A DNA stretch of 61,415 nucleotides from CAIXOA01 sp041653635 (GCA_041653635.1 JBAZFC010000002.1:1-61415); one strand, 5' to 3'; shown: positions 7,363 to 15,642, counted from the stretch's first letter. Translations and numbers: made by a program. Notes: generated by a model from the sequence alone, not told the origin.

Positions 7363-7473
7363 ATGGATTTGGAGGAATTGAGCAGGAAACTGGCGGAAGG
7401 GCTTGATTCCCTGAAGCGCACGAGCTTTGTTGGCAAGAACTACAGGGGTCCAAAGAGGGATTCCCTCTTCTAG
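7363..7473 (+). CDS. Small 36-residue protein
   Basis: The frame starts MDLEELSRKLAEGLDSLKRT and ends RGPKRDSLF. AGGTGGGG lies just before the ATG and TTTTTATAAA about 40 bases upstream, so it has its own promoter and ribosome binding site, and a strong terminator follows. The first half is an amphipathic helix, the second half basic and Gly/Pro-containing. It is not similar to any family I recognise. Confidence 0.5.
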   Translation: MDLEELSRKLAEGLDSLKRTSFVGKNYRGPKRDSLF

Positions 7474-7496
7474 GCGGGTACGGGGAACAGGCGGGT

Positions 7497-7530
7497 GGGG
7501 CCGGGGGCGTGGCCCCGTTTTTTGTTTTCT
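7497..7530 (+). terminator. Hairpin plus T-run terminator
   Basis: GGGGCC and GGCCCC pair across an eight-base GC-rich loop and are followed by GTTTTTTGTTTTCTT. It lies 23 bases after the 36-residue gene. Confidence 0.6.
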
Positions 7531-7621
7531 TGTCCATTAGCGGAGGATAAACTGATTTTTGGCGGATAGGCATTCGCGCACATGGCTCACGCTGGGGATG
7601 AAATATGGCGGGCCGGCCCAC

Positions 7622-7774
7622 TCACTTCTTGGCCCTGATCTCCTTCTTCTTGGGCCTGAGGTAGGAGGAACCGCACTTCCGGCATCTTTTGGCGCCGGCC
7701 TTGTTCCTGCCCTTGCATCTCCTGCAAATCCAGATCCTTGAAATGACTGCGTCAGCTTCCGCGAACTTTCCCAT
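7622..7774 (-). CDS. rpl40e: Large ribosomal subunit protein L40e
   Basis: A 50-residue zinc-ribbon protein of the archaeal large ribosomal subunit. It begins MGKFAEADAVISRIWIC and carries C-x2-C (CRRC) and C-x2-C (CRKC) with the basic KGRNKAGAKR stretch between, then SSYLRPKKKE near the C-terminus; order and length match archaeal L40e. It stands alone between the terminator region and tRNA-Thr, on the same strand as the tRNA. Confidence 0.9.
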   Translation of the reverse strand: MGKFAEADAVISRIWICRRCKGRNKAGAKRCRKCGSSYLRPKKKEIRAKK

Positions 7775-7856
7775 TAAAACCAACTCGGATGAGTATTTGG
7801 TAGATATTCTATGGCAACCATTTAAATATGCTCCCGTGCCGGCATCCGGCGGATTT

Positions 7857-7928
7857 AGCCCCAGAGGGAGATTGAATCCCCGACCTCTCGCTTACAAGGC
7901 GAGCGCTCTACCACTGAGCTACTGGGGC
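7857..7928 (-). tRNA. tRNA-Thr (anticodon UGU)
   Basis: 72 nucleotides fold as a complete cloverleaf: acceptor GCCCCAG/CTGGGGC with discriminator U, D arm GCTCAGTGGTAGAGC, anticodon stem CTCGC/GCGAG around CTTGTAA (anticodon TGT), T arm GGGGATTCAATCTCCCT. No intron and no encoded CCA. Confidence 0.95.
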
Positions 7929-8023
7929 AGATTAATCCTTAAGCCCGCAAAGCTATTTTAAATCCCCCTCCGCCTGAATTTAAAACCTTCCCCTGCAAAA
8001 TCCCTTTTTACACAGGTGAATTC

Positions 8024-8773
8024 ATGGTTAACAAGGGAGACCTCATACTCCTCGAGCTGGAGGGCAAAGACGGGGACGGCAACGTCTTCGACTCCACCTC
8101 GGGGGACATAGCGAGGAGGCTTCACGGCAAGGAAGGGCCGCTGCTCCTCTCGTACGGGTTTGACCGGATAATACCGGGCCTATTTGAGGCGCTGGGGAAG
8201 ATGGGCAGTGGCGAGGAGAAGAAGGTGAGCCTCGGGCCGGACAAGGCGTTCGGCAAGAGGAAGAAGGAACTGCTCAAGGTAATGTCCCTCTCCGAATTCC
8301 TGAAATACCGCGTGAACCCCGAGCCCGGGCTAGTGATACACGTTGACACGGACAAGGGCAGGACGTATGGAACGGTCAAGAGCGTGGGCAACGGGAGGGT
8401 GATGGTGGATTTCAACCACCCCTTCGCGGGGCAGCCGGTGGATTACACCCTGAAGCTCGTAAATGTCTTTGATAAGCAGGAGGACAAGGTGAAGGCGATT
8501 TGCGAGGATTCGGGGGTTGCGGAAAGCTGGGACCTGAAGGACGGCGTGCTGAGGCTGAGGTTCAAGGAACTGAAGGGAAATGAAGACGAGACGAGGAAGG
8601 CATTATTGCTCATTTCGCTCAAGAGCCGCGTGCCCGGCCTTGCGAAGATAGACATAGGGAAAGGGGAGGAGAAGGCGGGCACGCCCGTTGCCGGCGCAGA
8701 GAAGGCGGGCGCTCCGCAGAAAGATTCCGGAGCCGGGAAGAAAGCGAACCCGAAGCCAAAAGCCGGGAACTGA
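8024..8773 (+). CDS. FKBP-type peptidyl-prolyl isomerase, long archaeal form
   Basis: 249 residues, cytoplasmic. The FKBP fold is marked by GDLILLELEGKDGDGNVFD, the GFDRIIPGLFEALGKMGSGE motif and GPDKAFGKR, with the chaperone-like insert domain at about 85-140 (VNPEPGLVIHVD...VMVDFNHPFAGQ) as in SlyD and long archaeal FKBPs. Residues 150-215 match the C-terminal domain of the long form; the last 35 residues are a low-complexity Gly/Ala/Lys tail. GGTG stands before the ATG. It should assist folding and proline isomerisation. Confidence 0.85.
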   Translation: MVNKGDLILLELEGKDGDGNVFDSTSGDIARRLHGKEGPLLLSYGFDRIIPGLFEALGKMGSGEEKKVSLGPDKAFGKRKKELLKVMSLSEFLKYRVNPEPGLVIHVDTDKGRTYGTVKSVGNGRVMVDFNHPFAGQPVDYTLKLVNVFDKQEDKVKAICEDSGVAESWDLKDGVLRLRFKELKGNEDETRKALLLISLKSRVPGLAKIDIGKGEEKAGTPVAGAEKAGAPQKDSGAGKKANPKPKAGN

Positions 8774-8822
8774 GATGTGCCGGCTCTGCACTGCAGCAGA
8801 AACTTCTTCTTACGCATCAAGG

Positions 8823-9542
8823 ATGGACGCCTCCGTGAAGGAGGATTTGAACCTCATTGAGAAAACAAGGGGGAAGGAGGAGAAATTCCCTTCCGTGGGG
8901 CGTTCGCTCCTGACCACGATAAACTTTCCTCCGGTATTGCACGAGCCGCTGTTTGAGGCGAGGAACTCTTATACTCTCATAAATAATTATTTCCAGCAGC
9001 TGATGCTGGACGGAAACAAGATGGGCGCGATGTTCTCCGGCGGCTCCACCCGTTCCCTGTTTTTTTCGGGGGATTATCTGGTATTGTTCAGCAAGTCCGT
9101 TGCGCAGGATGCGGGAAGCACATTCTTCGGGCATTATCTTCTATTCCATTTTACAAAAGATGAATACAAGGTGAAATGGGACGGCTCAAACCTCTCCATA
9201 TCCGTGGATTGCAGGAAGAAGGCGAAGAACCTCCTTTCCGGGGAGGCGGAGGAGCATGCAATGTCCTTCAATTTCCAGCACCAGAACGTGGAGGGGCGGA
9301 TTTTGAAGAAGGAGGAGGCGATGCGCTCGGACTTCATAAGGAAGATTTATGGGGCGCGTGGCGAGATGGGAAACATATTCGCATCCGCGGATTTGGAGGG
9401 GTATGTGGTCACGGTGCCGCACTTCTCCCCGCATCCTTACCTTCTGCAGGCAGGGGCGGAGCTTGGGCATCCTACAAATAGGCATTTCCAGGAGCACGTA
9501 ATAGATTACTTGTTGGAGCACCTCAATCTTCAAAAGAAGTAG
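8823..9542 (+). CDS. Hypothetical protein, about 239 aa
   Basis: The start at 8823 is preferred because AAGG precedes it and the residues encoded upstream look non-coding; ATG at 8775 is an alternative. The protein is soluble and beta-rich in its middle (FSGDYLVLFSK, YKVKWDGSNLSISVD), without membrane segments or recognised motifs. Its last 20 bases overlap the end of the convergent XPF-like nuclease gene. It follows the FKBP gene and may be cotranscribed with it. Confidence 0.6.
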   Translation: MDASVKEDLNLIEKTRGKEEKFPSVGRSLLTTINFPPVLHEPLFEARNSYTLINNYFQQLMLDGNKMGAMFSGGSTRSLFFSGDYLVLFSKSVAQDAGSTFFGHYLLFHFTKDEYKVKWDGSNLSISVDCRKKAKNLLSGEAEEHAMSFNFQHQNVEGRILKKEEAMRSDFIRKIYGARGEMGNIFASADLEGYVVTVPHFSPHPYLLQAGAELGHPTNRHFQEHVIDYLLEHLNLQKK

Positions 9543-10188
9543 AAGAAGGTTTCACGTATTTTCCGTCTATTGTATTCCTTATTGCACGGGCCCTCTTCGC
9601 CCCGAGCCCCTCCACCTTCAATAGCTCTTCTTCGCTGGCGTTGAAGACGCCCCAGACGCTGCCGAAATGCTCCAAAAGGGAATCCGCTATTTTGGGCCCA
9701 ATCATCGGGAGCATCTCCACTATTGCTTTCTGGTTCTGCGCAATCGTCAATCCTTTCCGTGCGCCCGTCACGCGCATGGGCTTTTTCTCCGCGAGCTGCT
9801 CGTGCTTCGCGATGAAGAATACGAGTTCGGCTGTTTTTTCTGCGTTCCTCGTGAAGAAAAGGGAGGCGCCGAAATCCGCGAGGACGGAGGAATAAGCGCC
9901 CATGAGGGATTCCTTGGAGAGCATCCCGGAATTGCCCTCGCCCTCAACAACCACAACGACGCGGGGATAGCTTTCCTTCAATCTCTTCAATTGCTCAAAA
10001 AGGCGCATGTCCATTACGGATTTCTCAAAATCATCCCGCGTTTTCCTTTCCACCGCAACTCTTTCGGAGCAGATGAAATCAGCGACGGGAAGGGTGGCCT
10101 CCTCGGCTTCCGCTCCAAGGGCCTTAAACAATTCGGCGAAACCTGCTTCGCGCTTGTCCACCGCAATGCGCACTTTCCCCTCTTCCAT
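9523..10188 (-). CDS. XPF/ERCC4-family structure-specific DNA endonuclease, short form
   Basis: 221 residues with the two XPF parts only: an ERCC4 nuclease domain (about 5-140) with the catalytic motif VADFICSERVAVERKTRDDF (ERK at 47-49) and a C-terminal tandem helix-hairpin-helix domain (about 150-205: LPMIGPKIADSLLEHFGSV, EGLGAKRARAI). The helicase domain of euryarchaeal Hef is absent, as in the short crenarchaeal XPF. It should cut branched DNA in repair or fork restart, acting as a dimer. Its ATG abuts the stop of the PIN gene upstream: one operon. Confidence 0.88.
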   Translation of the reverse strand: MEEGKVRIAVDKREAGFAELFKALGAEAEEATLPVADFICSERVAVERKTRDDFEKSVMDMRLFEQLKRLKESYPRVVVVVEGEGNSGMLSKESLMGAYSSVLADFGASLFFTRNAEKTAELVFFIAKHEQLAEKKPMRVTGARKGLTIAQNQKAIVEMLPMIGPKIADSLLEHFGSVWGVFNASEEELLKVEGLGAKRARAIRNTIDGKYVKPSSTSFED

Positions 10189-10872
10189 TCAAGATACGCC
10201 TTTCATGTACTCTTCTATTTCCTTGAAGCTGATGGCGCACCCCGCACTTTTCAACCTGTACAGCGCCGCTTCCGCCACTTCCTTCTCTATCTCGTCAAAG
10301 TGCTTGAGGAAGCCCATCCCATATGCGACAATGAGCGCTTCCGTGCTGCGGATTACGGCCATCCCTTTCGTGAGCTCCTGCATCGCCTGCAGGCTCCCCT
10401 TATTCACCATTATATTGACATGGAGTTCCTTCGCAAGGTGCTCCTTCAGGTTCAGGGGCGCCTCTATGAGCAGGCGCGTGGTCCTCTCGTCCATGAGCAG
10501 GTTGGAGACTTCCAGCTCCTCTGCGAGCGCCATCATCTCCACCTCGCCTGCATGTATCAGCCTGATGGGCTGGCCGCGCGCGAAGAAAACGGTGTTGCCC
10601 GCCTTCTCCAGGTCGGCCATCCTGCGCGAGACGTCCGCATCCACCTTCTCAAGGATGCCGTCGTTTATCATGTCCTTTATCTTGAGCGCGGAGAAGCGGT
10701 AGTCCTTGTTCGGGATGTGCAGGGGCTTTTCCACGCACTCGTACACCACGGATTTGGGCACGAGGAATTTCGCCCCTGTTTTTTCTTTTAGGAAATAGAA
10801 TACGTGCGCGAGGCACGCGTCAGTGAGCGAGATGATTGCACTTGAGTCGCAGATGATGTCCTTCCCGGCCAT
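10189..10872 (-). CDS. PIN-domain protein
   Basis: 227 residues from ATG at 10872. N-terminal IICDSSAIISL, then VVYECVEKP, HAGEVEMMALAEE and LLMDERTTR supply the acidic residues of a PIN ribonuclease-like domain (about 5-140). The C-terminal 90 residues are helical with no recognised motif. It is sandwiched between a helical HTH-like protein and an XPF nuclease in a tightly packed operon, so it could act on nucleic acids in the same process, or be a toxin paired with the upstream protein; neither is proven. Confidence 0.75.
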   Translation of the reverse strand: MAGKDIICDSSAIISLTDACLAHVFYFLKEKTGAKFLVPKSVVYECVEKPLHIPNKDYRFSALKIKDMINDGILEKVDADVSRRMADLEKAGNTVFFARGQPIRLIHAGEVEMMALAEELEVSNLLMDERTTRLLIEAPLNLKEHLAKELHVNIMVNKGSLQAMQELTKGMAVIRSTEALIVAYGMGFLKHFDEIEKEVAEAALYRLKSAGCAISFKEIEEYMKGVS

Positions 10873-10874
10873 GC

Positions 10875-11414
10875 TCAACCCCCGAAAAACTTCTTCGCCT
10901 TCTTGACGCGCTCGGAGATGCCGACCGCATCCACCACCCTGTCCGCCATCATCGTCTTTCCTGAGTAGTCCATGATGTCCTGCTTGGAGATTCCGGTCTC
11001 CTCGGCGGCGAGAGAGAGGCTCATCCCCTGCGCGTAAAGGATGGCAGCTGTTTTTAGTTTGCCCTTCTCAATGAGGCTCTTGACGAACCTCGGGTCCTCG
11101 CTCTCCATCTGCCCGATGGTCTCCTCAAGGTTGCCCGCCGCGATATTATAATCCCCGGGATTCCCCGCGCTACGTTCCATGTGGTTGAGCACCTGGAGCA
11201 TCCTCTCCATCGTCTCCTTGTATGCGCGGCCGTAGAAGCGCGGCTTCGCGAGGATTTTGGACAATACGTATGAGATTACGGCGAGGTTGAACATCTCCTT
11301 GGAGAATGAGAGCATCAGCGCCTCAAGGATTTTGTCGTTGGTCTTCCTCATCTTCTTCTGGTTTTTCTTGGAGAAGGCGTCCAGGACTTCATGGGTGAGT
11401 TGCTTGAGGGACAT
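10875..11414 (-). CDS. Helical protein with C-terminal HTH-like segment
   Basis: 179 residues from ATG at 11414 (a GTG at 11423 is possible). The first 120 residues are basic, all-helical and methionine-rich; residues about 130-160 (TAAILYAQGMSLSLAAEETG, ISKQDIMDYSG) have the spacing of a helix-turn-helix. It is the first gene of the operon with the PIN protein and XPF nuclease, and shares a palindrome-rich control region with a divergent winged-helix gene. It may be a DNA-binding partner of the two nucleases. No family name is certain. Confidence 0.6.
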   Translation of the reverse strand: MSLKQLTHEVLDAFSKKNQKKMRKTNDKILEALMLSFSKEMFNLAVISYVLSKILAKPRFYGRAYKETMERMLQVLNHMERSAGNPGDYNIAAGNLEETIGQMESEDPRFVKSLIEKGKLKTAAILYAQGMSLSLAAEETGISKQDIMDYSGKTMMADRVVDAVGISERVKKAKKFFGG

Positions 11415-11444
11415 AAGAATCACGATTTTCTACGGGAGAGCTGC

Positions 11445-11503
11445 GATAGGTTTAAAAAACCTATCATGACAACATCATGATTGTTACGGGATTTTCCCGT
11501 AAC
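11445..11503. promoter_or_regulatory. Divergent control region with two perfect inverted repeats
   Basis: At 11445-11465, GATAGGTTT-AAA-AAACCTATC is a perfect 21-bp inverted repeat whose centre is also a symmetric TATA-like TTTAAAAAA. At 11483-11503, GTTACGGG-ATTTT-CCCGTAAC is a second with 8-bp arms. Between them TCATGA occurs twice, five bases apart. The TATA-like centre is about 40 bases from the minus-strand start at 11414. The second repeat would fall at the beginning of the plus-strand leader. Confidence 0.55.
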
Positions 11504-11545
11504 AGCCAGTGCCCCCAAAGGGGCGCGCCATGGAAGCATGGTACA

Positions 11546-11956
11546 ATGGATACGAAAGATAAATTTAAAAGCATAAGCAGCCCGCAGCTCCGGGAAAAAA
11601 TCTCGGCGGACCTTCAGCAGAACCTGGAGAAGTTCAAGGATCCGGTGGTACTCGGGGAGCTGATGTACCAGCTCCTGGAGGAAAGGGAAAACACCAACCG
11701 GATACTGAAGAACTTGCTCCAAAGGCTGGAGGCGCTTGAGAAGCCCCGGGAGCTTGAGGAGCCGCTCATCCCCGAGATGGACGAAAAAATAGTGGAGTTC
11801 GTCAGGAAGAAGGGGAAGGCGACTGCGGACGACGTGCAGGCGGAGTTCGGATACAAGGGGAAGAACGGCGCGAGTTCGCGCCTGAACCGCCTGGGCGCCC
11901 TTGGGCTGCTTTCAAAGAGGCAGGTCGGGAGGAAGGTTTTCTTCCTTCCGCAATAG
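11546..11956 (+). CDS. Winged-helix DNA-binding protein
   Basis: 136 residues from ATG at 11546; the upstream extension of the frame crosses the inverted repeats and is unlikely to be translated. Residues 1-70 are helical and charged, likely a dimerising coiled coil (ERENTNRILKNLLQRLEALE). Residues 78-136 form a winged helix (MDEKIVEFVRKKGKATADDV, LNRLGALGLLSKRQVGRKVF). It is a likely autoregulated transcription factor, facing the repair operon across the palindromic region, and may control both. Confidence 0.7.
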   Translation: MDTKDKFKSISSPQLREKISADLQQNLEKFKDPVVLGELMYQLLEERENTNRILKNLLQRLEALEKPRELEEPLIPEMDEKIVEFVRKKGKATADDVQAEFGYKGKNGASSRLNRLGALGLLSKRQVGRKVFFLPQ

Positions 11957-11980
11957 GAAATCATGCGTACCAGCTGGCAA

Positions 11981-12037
11981 GGCTAGGAGGGAGAAGGAAG
12001 ATTCTCATCAACCCCCACCCATTTCCTTCTCCCTAGC
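11981..12037. terminator. Long hairpin between convergent genes
   Basis: GGCTAGG-AG-GGAGAAGGAA pairs with TTCCTTCTCCCTAGCC, giving some 16 base pairs with one two-base bulge and a loop of about 20 bases. It lies between two genes that end toward each other and probably ends both transcripts; a small structured RNA is the other possibility. Confidence 0.5.
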
Positions 12038-12117
12038 CTCCCACATTATATTGGATAATTATTGTTGTTCAGCTTGTTTATTGCCGTTCAGCCCATTATA
12101 TAATAAAGAGAAAAAGA

Positions 12118-13068
12118 TTATGCGCCGGGCCTGGGCTTGCCCTCGGCCTTCCCGACAAGGCCCCTGAATTTCCTCACTATCCCCGCAAGCTCGCGCAGGC
12201 TCAGCCCCTTCAGGCTCTTCTTCACCGCCTCCATGAATTCCAGGTCGGCGATGAGGAGGTCCGCGAGCAGGGTGCGCTCCAGCCCCTTCCTCCTGCGGAG
12301 CAGCGCCAGGTAGCGGATGCGCGAGAGCGGGGGAAGCTTGTCAATGATTTTGTCCTCCTTCCTGTCGCTGTCCTGCAGCGCCTTGACCGCCTGCTCCAAT
12401 GCGATTATCTCGGCGCCCACGGACTTGATGAGCGACTCCTTGCGCACCTGCATTTCCCGGAGTGCGTTGAGGGCCACTATTTCGTCTTCCTGCCCTTCGG
12501 CCTGCATTTTCCGTTCAACCGCCACGAATGCGGCTGCGGGAACGTGGGCGGCCCCGCCCCCGAATGGCTTGGGCAGCTCCACCTCTATCCTGCTGAGCAC
12601 CGAATCAAGTATGTAAGGGTTTATCTTCTCGTGGAGGGTGGGCTGCGCAATCAGCCCGTACGGGCCCTGCATGGACTTCTGGCCCGCCGCTTCTTCCACC
12701 GCCTGCTGCTCAGGGCTGGAATAGGAATCTGATTTTATCGTGATGGTTTCCTCCACCATTTCCACTTTTTTCAGCTCGGGGTTGTAGTACATGAGGCTGA
12801 ATTGGGTGACCTCGCCGGATTCCAGCTTGGTTTTGGTGTCCGAGGTCTTTGTTTCGGTCCTGGAGACGCGGTCCTCCCGTATCGCCTTCTCGGATTCCTC
12901 GGCCATCGCCTGGCTCATCTGCTGGTAGCTAAGCTCAAACTGCCTCTGCATCTGGAGAAGGAGGAGCGGCGCCATCATCTGGTCCATGGCGAGCCTCTGC
13001 TCCAGGAGGGGGCTAATCTGTGAGAAATCGAAAAGCTGCTCAAAGAATTTCCGCATGGCCGCGGGCAT
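12118..13068 (-). CDS. Hypothetical helical protein, 316 aa
   Basis: The ATG at 13068 was chosen because CTTATATT stands about 24 bases upstream, giving a leaderless mRNA; the frame is open further but runs into the Trm1 gene. The protein is soluble and mostly helical: a Gln/Met-rich helix near the N-terminus (QMQRQFELSYQQMSQAMAEE), a central beta-containing part (FSLMYYNPELKKVEMVEETI), and a long helical C-terminal half rich in Leu, Arg and Lys. No family is recognised. Confidence 0.65.
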   Translation of the reverse strand: MPAAMRKFFEQLFDFSQISPLLEQRLAMDQMMAPLLLLQMQRQFELSYQQMSQAMAEESEKAIREDRVSRTETKTSDTKTKLESGEVTQFSLMYYNPELKKVEMVEETITIKSDSYSSPEQQAVEEAAGQKSMQGPYGLIAQPTLHEKINPYILDSVLSRIEVELPKPFGGGAAHVPAAAFVAVERKMQAEGQEDEIVALNALREMQVRKESLIKSVGAEIIALEQAVKALQDSDRKEDKIIDKLPPLSRIRYLALLRRRKGLERTLLADLLIADLEFMEAVKKSLKGLSLRELAGIVRKFRGLVGKAEGKPRPGA

Positions 13069-13121
13069 GCATGGATAAGCAGGGGAAGGAATATAAGGGT
13101 TATTCGGATTGGCGCAAGGGA

Positions 13122-14201
13122 TTATTTGAACGCGATTAGTTTCTTCAGGGCGGACGGGGGCGCATCGGTCTTTATGCCCGTGGGCGAGAAATGGGTGCGC
13201 GCAGCCGAGTATTTCCTCTTCTTTATTGCGGCGATTATCTCCTCTATCGGCTTGGGGTTGTGCAGCCCGAACCGCTTGCATGAGCGATGTACGTCATAGA
13301 AGTATGGGGGGAACGAATCCTCGTTCTCCATCAGGGAAAGGAGGGAAGCGATTGTCTTCTTGTCTGCGTAATCCCTTTCCTCGTTCAGCTTTTTCATCCT
13401 CCTTATGTGTTCCTTTGAATGCAATTTGCCCAGCCAGAGCGGACCGCCGTATTCAATTTCGGATTTGCACTTGGGGCATCTGGAAAGCGGGAGCGCATTT
13501 GCTTCGCGGTATCCGCATTTGGGGCAGAAATTTATGAAGCCGATATTCTTCTCATTTCCCACCGCTTTGTCCGCCCCTTTTTCCAATCTTATGAAGACTT
13601 TGAAGAAATGCCTGTGGGAGAGCGTGAAGAGGGGGACGATGCCGAAATCAAATTCAGATGCGAGATTGGCGAAATGCTTCACCAGGATTCTCGCGCCGGC
13701 CTCATGGCACAGTTCGTTGTGCAGGGGATGCGAATGGTAGTATTTGAGGCACGCGGCGTAGTGGGCGCCGCAGAGGACCGCGGTGTCCGTGGCGGTCGCG
13801 GAGATGTATCCCTCCTTCATCCTGCGGAAGGAGCGCATTGCAAAATAGGAATAGGGAACCGGGGAGCCGAAGGGGTCCAATTCCACCAAATTGTAGGCGG
13901 TATCCATTAGATGATGGTTGAATTCCTCTTCTAAAACTTCGCCCTTTACAAAGTTGGAGGAGATGTTCTTCCTGCATAGCGCGGCTGCGCTTTCGTCAAA
14001 TTCAACAAAGGAGGCGCGGGTTACGTTTTCATTTTCCTTTGCATATCTTATGCCCCGGATTCCGGTGGAGGAGAAGCCATCGCAGATTTCCAGCGGTTTA
14101 CCTATGGCGCCAACTGCAAGGGAAGAGGTGGAGCGGCATAATCTCATGTGGGGGTTGTAGAAGGATGAGCCGCTTTCAAACTTTATATTTTCCTCTTCCA
14201 T
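13122..14201 (-). CDS. trm1: tRNA (guanine26-N2)-dimethyltransferase Trm1
   Basis: 359 residues. It transfers two methyl groups from S-adenosylmethionine to G26 of tRNA. Seen: the N-terminal YNPHMRLCRS motif, a Rossmann-like methyltransferase domain with LEICDGFSSTGIRGIRYAKE (SAM loop), the family hallmark ELDPFGSPVPY, ISATATDTAVLCG, and a C-terminal zinc-binding domain (FCPKCGYRE, SRCPKCKSEI). Length matches archaeal Trm1. It is divergent from the SppA gene. Confidence 0.93.
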   Translation of the reverse strand: MEEENIKFESGSSFYNPHMRLCRSTSSLAVGAIGKPLEICDGFSSTGIRGIRYAKENENVTRASFVEFDESAAALCRKNISSNFVKGEVLEEEFNHHLMDTAYNLVELDPFGSPVPYSYFAMRSFRRMKEGYISATATDTAVLCGAHYAACLKYYHSHPLHNELCHEAGARILVKHFANLASEFDFGIVPLFTLSHRHFFKVFIRLEKGADKAVGNEKNIGFINFCPKCGYREANALPLSRCPKCKSEIEYGGPLWLGKLHSKEHIRRMKKLNEERDYADKKTIASLLSLMENEDSFPPYFYDVHRSCKRFGLHNPKPIEEIIAAIKKRKYSAARTHFSPTGIKTDAPPSALKKLIAFK

Positions 14202-14264
14202 AAATCAGTACCAGGAAGATGTGCGTGCAATTCGTATTTAATCCTTATTATGGAATACCAGCAC

Positions 14265-15221
14265 ATGGCAGAAGAAAAAAGGGTGGGAAACCGCCGTCTG
14301 GGTGAAGGCAATGAGAGGAACTACGGGCTGTATGCCGCGGTCGTATTCCTTTCCCTCGGCCTTGTTTTCCTGATGGTGTTCGGGCTTTTCTCTCTCGCAT
14401 CCGGGACCCCCAACCCGTTCGGCAAGTGCGTGGCGGTCGTGGAGATAAACGGCCTGATTACCACCGAGGACACTCCCGCCTCCCTGTTCAGCGAGGGGAT
14501 GTCCGGCTCCTATGAGATTTCCAAAAGGATAGAGGGGATAGGGAAAAGGGATGACGTGGGCGCGGTATTGTTTGTCATAAATTCCCCGGGTGGGACAATC
14601 GTTGCGAGCGACGAGATATACAGGGCCATAGACGGCTTGGAGAAACCGCGCGTGGCGTACTTCAGGGAGGTCGCGGCTTCCGGGGGGTATTACATCGCCA
14701 CTCCGGCGGATTACATCGTTTCCGAGCCGAACGCCCTCACCGGCAGCATAGGGGTGATAATGACCACCTACGACGCCTCCGGCCTGTTTGAGAAAATCGG
14801 CGTGGGCGAGAACAACATACAGAGCGGCGCGATGAAGGATATGGGCACCCCATCCAGGAACCTCACGGAAGAGGAAAGGGCAGTGCTCGGCGACATAGTG
14901 CAGCAGGCGTTCCGGCAGTTCAATTCCACGGTCATTGAGAACCGCGGGGACAGGCTTAACCGCGCAAAATACAATGAGGTGCTGGATGCGCGCGTGATTA
15001 CGGGCAGGACCGCGCTGGAGGTGGGGCTCGTTGATGCTGTGGGTAGCAGGGACGACGCGATACGGAAGGCGGCGGAGCTGGGCGGAATTGAATACGAGGG
15101 GGACTTGCCGCCCGTGTGCGAAGTGGATGTGAGCGGGGTGCAGCCCGGCCTTCTCAGCGTGAGCGGGCTCCTGAGGGAACTCACATTGGGTGGAAGCGGC
15201 TACCATCTGGAATATAGGTGA
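14265..15221 (+). CDS. sppA: Signal peptide peptidase SppA
   Basis: 318 residues from ATG at 14265, which lies 27 bases after GTATTTAAT (leaderless); an ATG at 14250 is too close to that TATA box. A single membrane helix at about 22-45 anchors the protein, with the catalytic S49-type domain outside. The Ser-Lys pair is visible as REVAASGGYY (Ser139) and SGAMKDMG (Lys191), and the oxyanion region as NSPGG. It degrades cleaved signal peptides in the membrane. It heads a same-strand run that includes a Cys-rich exported protein, CarS, antiporters and RNA ligase. Confidence 0.9.
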   Translation: MAEEKRVGNRRLGEGNERNYGLYAAVVFLSLGLVFLMVFGLFSLASGTPNPFGKCVAVVEINGLITTEDTPASLFSEGMSGSYEISKRIEGIGKRDDVGAVLFVINSPGGTIVASDEIYRAIDGLEKPRVAYFREVAASGGYYIATPADYIVSEPNALTGSIGVIMTTYDASGLFEKIGVGENNIQSGAMKDMGTPSRNLTEEERAVLGDIVQQAFRQFNSTVIENRGDRLNRAKYNEVLDARVITGRTALEVGLVDAVGSRDDAIRKAAELGGIEYEGDLPPVCEVDVSGVQPGLLSVSGLLRELTLGGSGYHLEYR

Positions 15222-15228
15222 GGCATGT

Positions 15229-15615
15229 ATGGACGGGGAGGGCGGGAAATATTTGTATATAATTCCGGTTTTGCTTTTCTTCACGCTAATCTATTTCCTG
15301 CTTCCGTTCTTCAGCCCGCAGCAGCCGGGCTTCGGGCCCGCCCCGCAGGCGGAGGGTGAGCCGGAGTGCACAGCCGGGGTGGAGGTTTCCTGCACCACTG
15401 CGGACGGGTGCGCGGGATACCGGCCCTGCATACTCGGAAGGCAGGGGGCGTGCGAGAAGAGGCTTGAATGCACGCCAGGCGAAACCGAACCGTGCACTTA
15501 TAGCTCATGCGTGCAGGGAACTAAGGAATGCGATGCGTGCGGAAAATGGGGAAGGTGCGTCCCTCCGTTTGGATGCGAGATAGGGTATTGCCCCCTGAGC
15601 AACGATACTTATTAA
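15229..15615 (+). CDS. Membrane-anchored Cys-rich protein
   Basis: 128 residues from ATG at 15229, with GGTGAGG just upstream. One N-terminal membrane helix (KYLYIIPVLLFFTLIYFLLP) is followed by a roughly 95-residue extracellular part with 14 or so cysteines spaced as short loops (C-x7-C-x5-C-x5-C...), reminiscent of small disulphide-rich repeats. It follows SppA by seven bases. Function is unknown; cell-surface location is inferred. Confidence 0.65.
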   Translation: MDGEGGKYLYIIPVLLFFTLIYFLLPFFSPQQPGFGPAPQAEGEPECTAGVEVSCTTADGCAGYRPCILGRQGACEKRLECTPGETEPCTYSSCVQGTKECDACGKWGRCVPPFGCEIGYCPLSNDTY

Positions 15616-15642
15616 AAACACTAATTTAGAAGGAATGGAACA

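Noticed and set aside
14238..15284. 348-residue minus-strand frame opposite SppA
   Set aside because: Composition is typical of an antisense shadow, and SppA catalytic residues prove the plus frame.
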